A DNA stretch of 7,354 nt from JAAFIP01 sp031428975 (GTDB lineage Bacteria; Pseudomonadota; Gammaproteobacteria; Burkholderiales; Burkholderiaceae_C), in NCBI GenBank assembly GCA_031428975.1, contig JANOYR010000175.1:1-7354 (forward strand), written 5' to 3'. Shown here one piece after another: positions 6,057 to 7,354 of the stretch (positions are counted from its first letter, which is position 1; every line of letters begins with the position of its first letter). A program made the translations under genes and the position numbers. The notes under the pieces were generated by a model. That model was not told where the DNA came from. It did no database searches and saw only the letters and a list, made by a program, of their open reading frames with translations.

Positions 6057-7354
6057 ACCACCACGTTCACCAAGCGGCCAGGCACCACAATCACCTTTTT
6101 AGGCGGCGCACCAGCGGCCAGTTTGACGAACACATCACTCGCAAGCGCTGCTTTTTCAATAGCGTCTTTGGTGGCACCAGCGCTGACAACGAACGATCCA
6201 CGCAGTTTTCCGTTGATTTGCAGCATCAGTTCCACCTCGTCTTGCACCAAGGCAGATTCGTCCACGGCAGGCCATGGCGCATCCAGCATGTCGCCCTGCG
6301 AAGTGGCATAGCCCAAGTCTGCCCACAACGCCGCACAAATATGCGGTGTAGCGGGGTAAAGCGTGCGCAGCAAAATACCAAAACCCTCGCGCAGTGCCGC
6401 TGCATCTTGCGCCGAGCCGTCCGATTCGTGCGCCTCCAGGGCATTGAGCAACTTCATCGCGCCCGAGGCCACGGTGTTGTATTGCATGCGCTGGTAGTCG
6501 TAGTCGATTTGCTTGAGTACAGTGTAGACTTCTAAGCGTAATTGCTTAGTTTTTTTAGATAAATTGGCCGATGTCGCCGTCAAATCGATATTATTAGCTA
6601 TATTGCTTGTAGCATTTAGTTTGATGCCAAAATTCCACACTCTGCGCAAAAAGCGGTAGCTGCCCTCCACGGCCGAATCGTTCCATTCCAGCGTGGCCTC
6701 GGGCGGCGCGGTGAACATCATGTACAAGCGGGCAGTGTCTGCGCCGTATTTATCGATCAAGTCTTGCGGGTCTACGCCGTTATTTTTGGACTTGCTCATG
6801 GTGGTGACACCGCCGTAGTCCACCGCGCTGCCATCCGACTTGAGCTTTGCGCCATTGACTTTGCCGTCTGCGCCAAAGGTGTTGTCCACCTCGTGTGGCC
6901 AAAAGTATTCAATGCCACCTTTGGCAGTTTTGCGCGAATACACATGGTTGAGCACCATGCCTTGGCACAAGAGCTTGGTAAAGGGCTCGTCGATTTGTGT
7001 GAGCCCCAAATCGCGCATCACCTTGGTCCAAAAGCGGGCATACAGCAGGTGCAAAATGGCGTGCTCGATGCCGCCAATGTATTGGTCCACGCCGCCAGAG
7101 GCAGGGGGCGCTCCAGCAGCAGCCTGCGTCCAATACGCTGCGCCTTCGGCAATCATTTTTTCAGAGTTTTTAGGATCGCAGTAGCGCAACACATACCAAG
7201 CGCTGTCTACAAAGGTGTCCATGGTGTCGGTCTCGCGCCGCGCCGCTTTGCCGCAGATGGGGCAAACCACCCCCGCGTGAAAGCCCACATGTTTGTGCAG
7301 CGGATTGCCCGAGCCATCGGGCACGCAGTCTTGCGGCAGCACCACGGGCAGGTC
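6053..7354 (-). CDS. leuS: Leucyl-tRNA synthetase, C-terminal part
   Basis: Charges tRNA-Leu with leucine in the cytoplasm. The visible 433 residues are about the C-terminal half; the HIGH motif and the main editing domain lie beyond the right edge. Seen in order are LPVVLPQD, a CPICGK knuckle, RETDTMDTFVDSAWY, VDQYIGGIEHAILHLLYARF, the KMSKS-loop equivalent as TMSKSKNNGVDP (bases 6788-6802 for TMSKS), GADTARLYMMF, EWNDSAVEGSYRFLRRVWNF, the anticodon-binding helical domain (LKQIDYDYQRMQYNTVASGA), and the C-terminal tRNA-binding domain with LMLQINGKLRG and VIVVPGRLVNVVV. An Ala/Gly/Pro-rich stretch (7091-7123) precedes VDQYIGG. The linker after RRVWNFG is coded by an AT-rich patch (6531-6620). 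It is the first gene of the operon within the window and overlaps lptE by four bases. Confidence 0.98.
   Translation of the reverse strand, partial: DLPVVLPQDCVPDGSGNPLHKHVGFHAGVVCPICGKAARRETDTMDTFVDSAWYVLRYCDPKNSEKMIAEGAAYWTQAAAGAPPASGGVDQYIGGIEHAILHLLYARFWTKVMRDLGLTQIDEPFTKLLCQGMVLNHVYSRKTAKGGIEYFWPHEVDNTFGADGKVNGAKLKSDGSAVDYGGVTTMSKSKNNGVDPQDLIDKYGADTARLYMMFTAPPEATLEWNDSAVEGSYRFLRRVWNFGIKLNATSNIANNIDLTATSANLSKKTKQLRLEVYTVLKQIDYDYQRMQYNTVASGAMKLLNALEAHESDGSAQDAAALREGFGILLRTLYPATPHICAALWADLGYATSQGDMLDAPWPAVDESALVQDEVELMLQINGKLRGSFVVSAGATKDAIEKAALASDVFVKLAAGAPPKKVIVVPGRLVNVVV
6532..6556 (+). repeat. Terminator-shaped hairpin on the strand opposite leuS
   Basis: CTAAGC, loop GTAATT, GCTTAG and then seven T read along the + strand, antisense to leuS. 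It has the form of a small intrinsic terminator. On the leuS coding strand the same bases encode part of KKTKQLRLE, where LRLE appears family-conserved, so the hairpin may be a by-product of AT-rich codon choice. Confidence 0.35.
6597..6614 (+). repeat. Dyad repeat copy 2, inside leuS
   Basis: GCTATATTGCTTGTAGCA has the same stem halves as the copy in benE, with a different five-base loop. It lies in the AT-rich linker segment of leuS. The G-U pair forms only in a + strand transcript; in leuS mRNA that position is an A-C mismatch. Confidence 0.4.

Noticed and set aside
5987..6535. Long + strand open frame (182 residues) opposite lptE and leuS
   Set aside because: Shadow of leuS with a His/Arg/Gln-rich composition and no family signature.

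Overview
The window looks like a chromosomal segment of a betaproteobacterium, most likely a Comamonadaceae-type member of the Burkholderiales. The reasons are the gene order leuS-lptE-holA-proA, the character of the LeuRS, GshB and ProA proteins, the moderate GC content, and short GCTATA/TGTAGCA dyads that resemble, from memory, interspersed repeats of that family. The genus is not resolved. Coding density is very high. All eight genes are intact apart from the two cut by the window edges. I see no rRNA, tRNA, CRISPR array, insertion sequence or prophage, and no gene-free stretch longer than 55 bases.

Left half, + strand (1-3188): the C-terminal end of a Kup-type potassium transporter; six bases later a BenE-family benzoate/H+ symporter; ten bases later glutathione synthase (gshB). 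This tight spacing suggests one transcript. After a 55-base gap comes a gene with its own good ribosome binding site. It encodes an exported protein with a PKD-like domain, an Ala/Pro/Val linker and a C-terminal tail with two cysteine pairs; its function is unknown.

Right half, - strand (3185-7354, read right to left): the C-terminal 433 residues of leucyl-tRNA synthetase (leuS), the LPS-assembly lipoprotein lptE, the DNA polymerase III delta subunit holA, and gamma-glutamyl phosphate reductase proA. leuS/lptE overlap by 4 bases, lptE/holA are 18 bases apart and holA/proA 4 bases apart, so this is almost certainly one operon. It mixes translation, outer-membrane biogenesis, replication and proline synthesis. 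leuS-lptE-holA is a widely conserved proteobacterial cluster. The two operons converge, and their last genes share the four bases TTAA, so both stop codons lie on the same spot.

No new multi-gene system is apparent. The less ordinary signals are small: two AT-rich patches inside benE and leuS, each with a related stem-loop-forming dyad and a terminator-shaped hairpin; the unusual secreted PKD/cysteine protein next to gshB; a TMSKS variant of the LeuRS KMSKS loop; and a twin-arginine-like signal on LptE.
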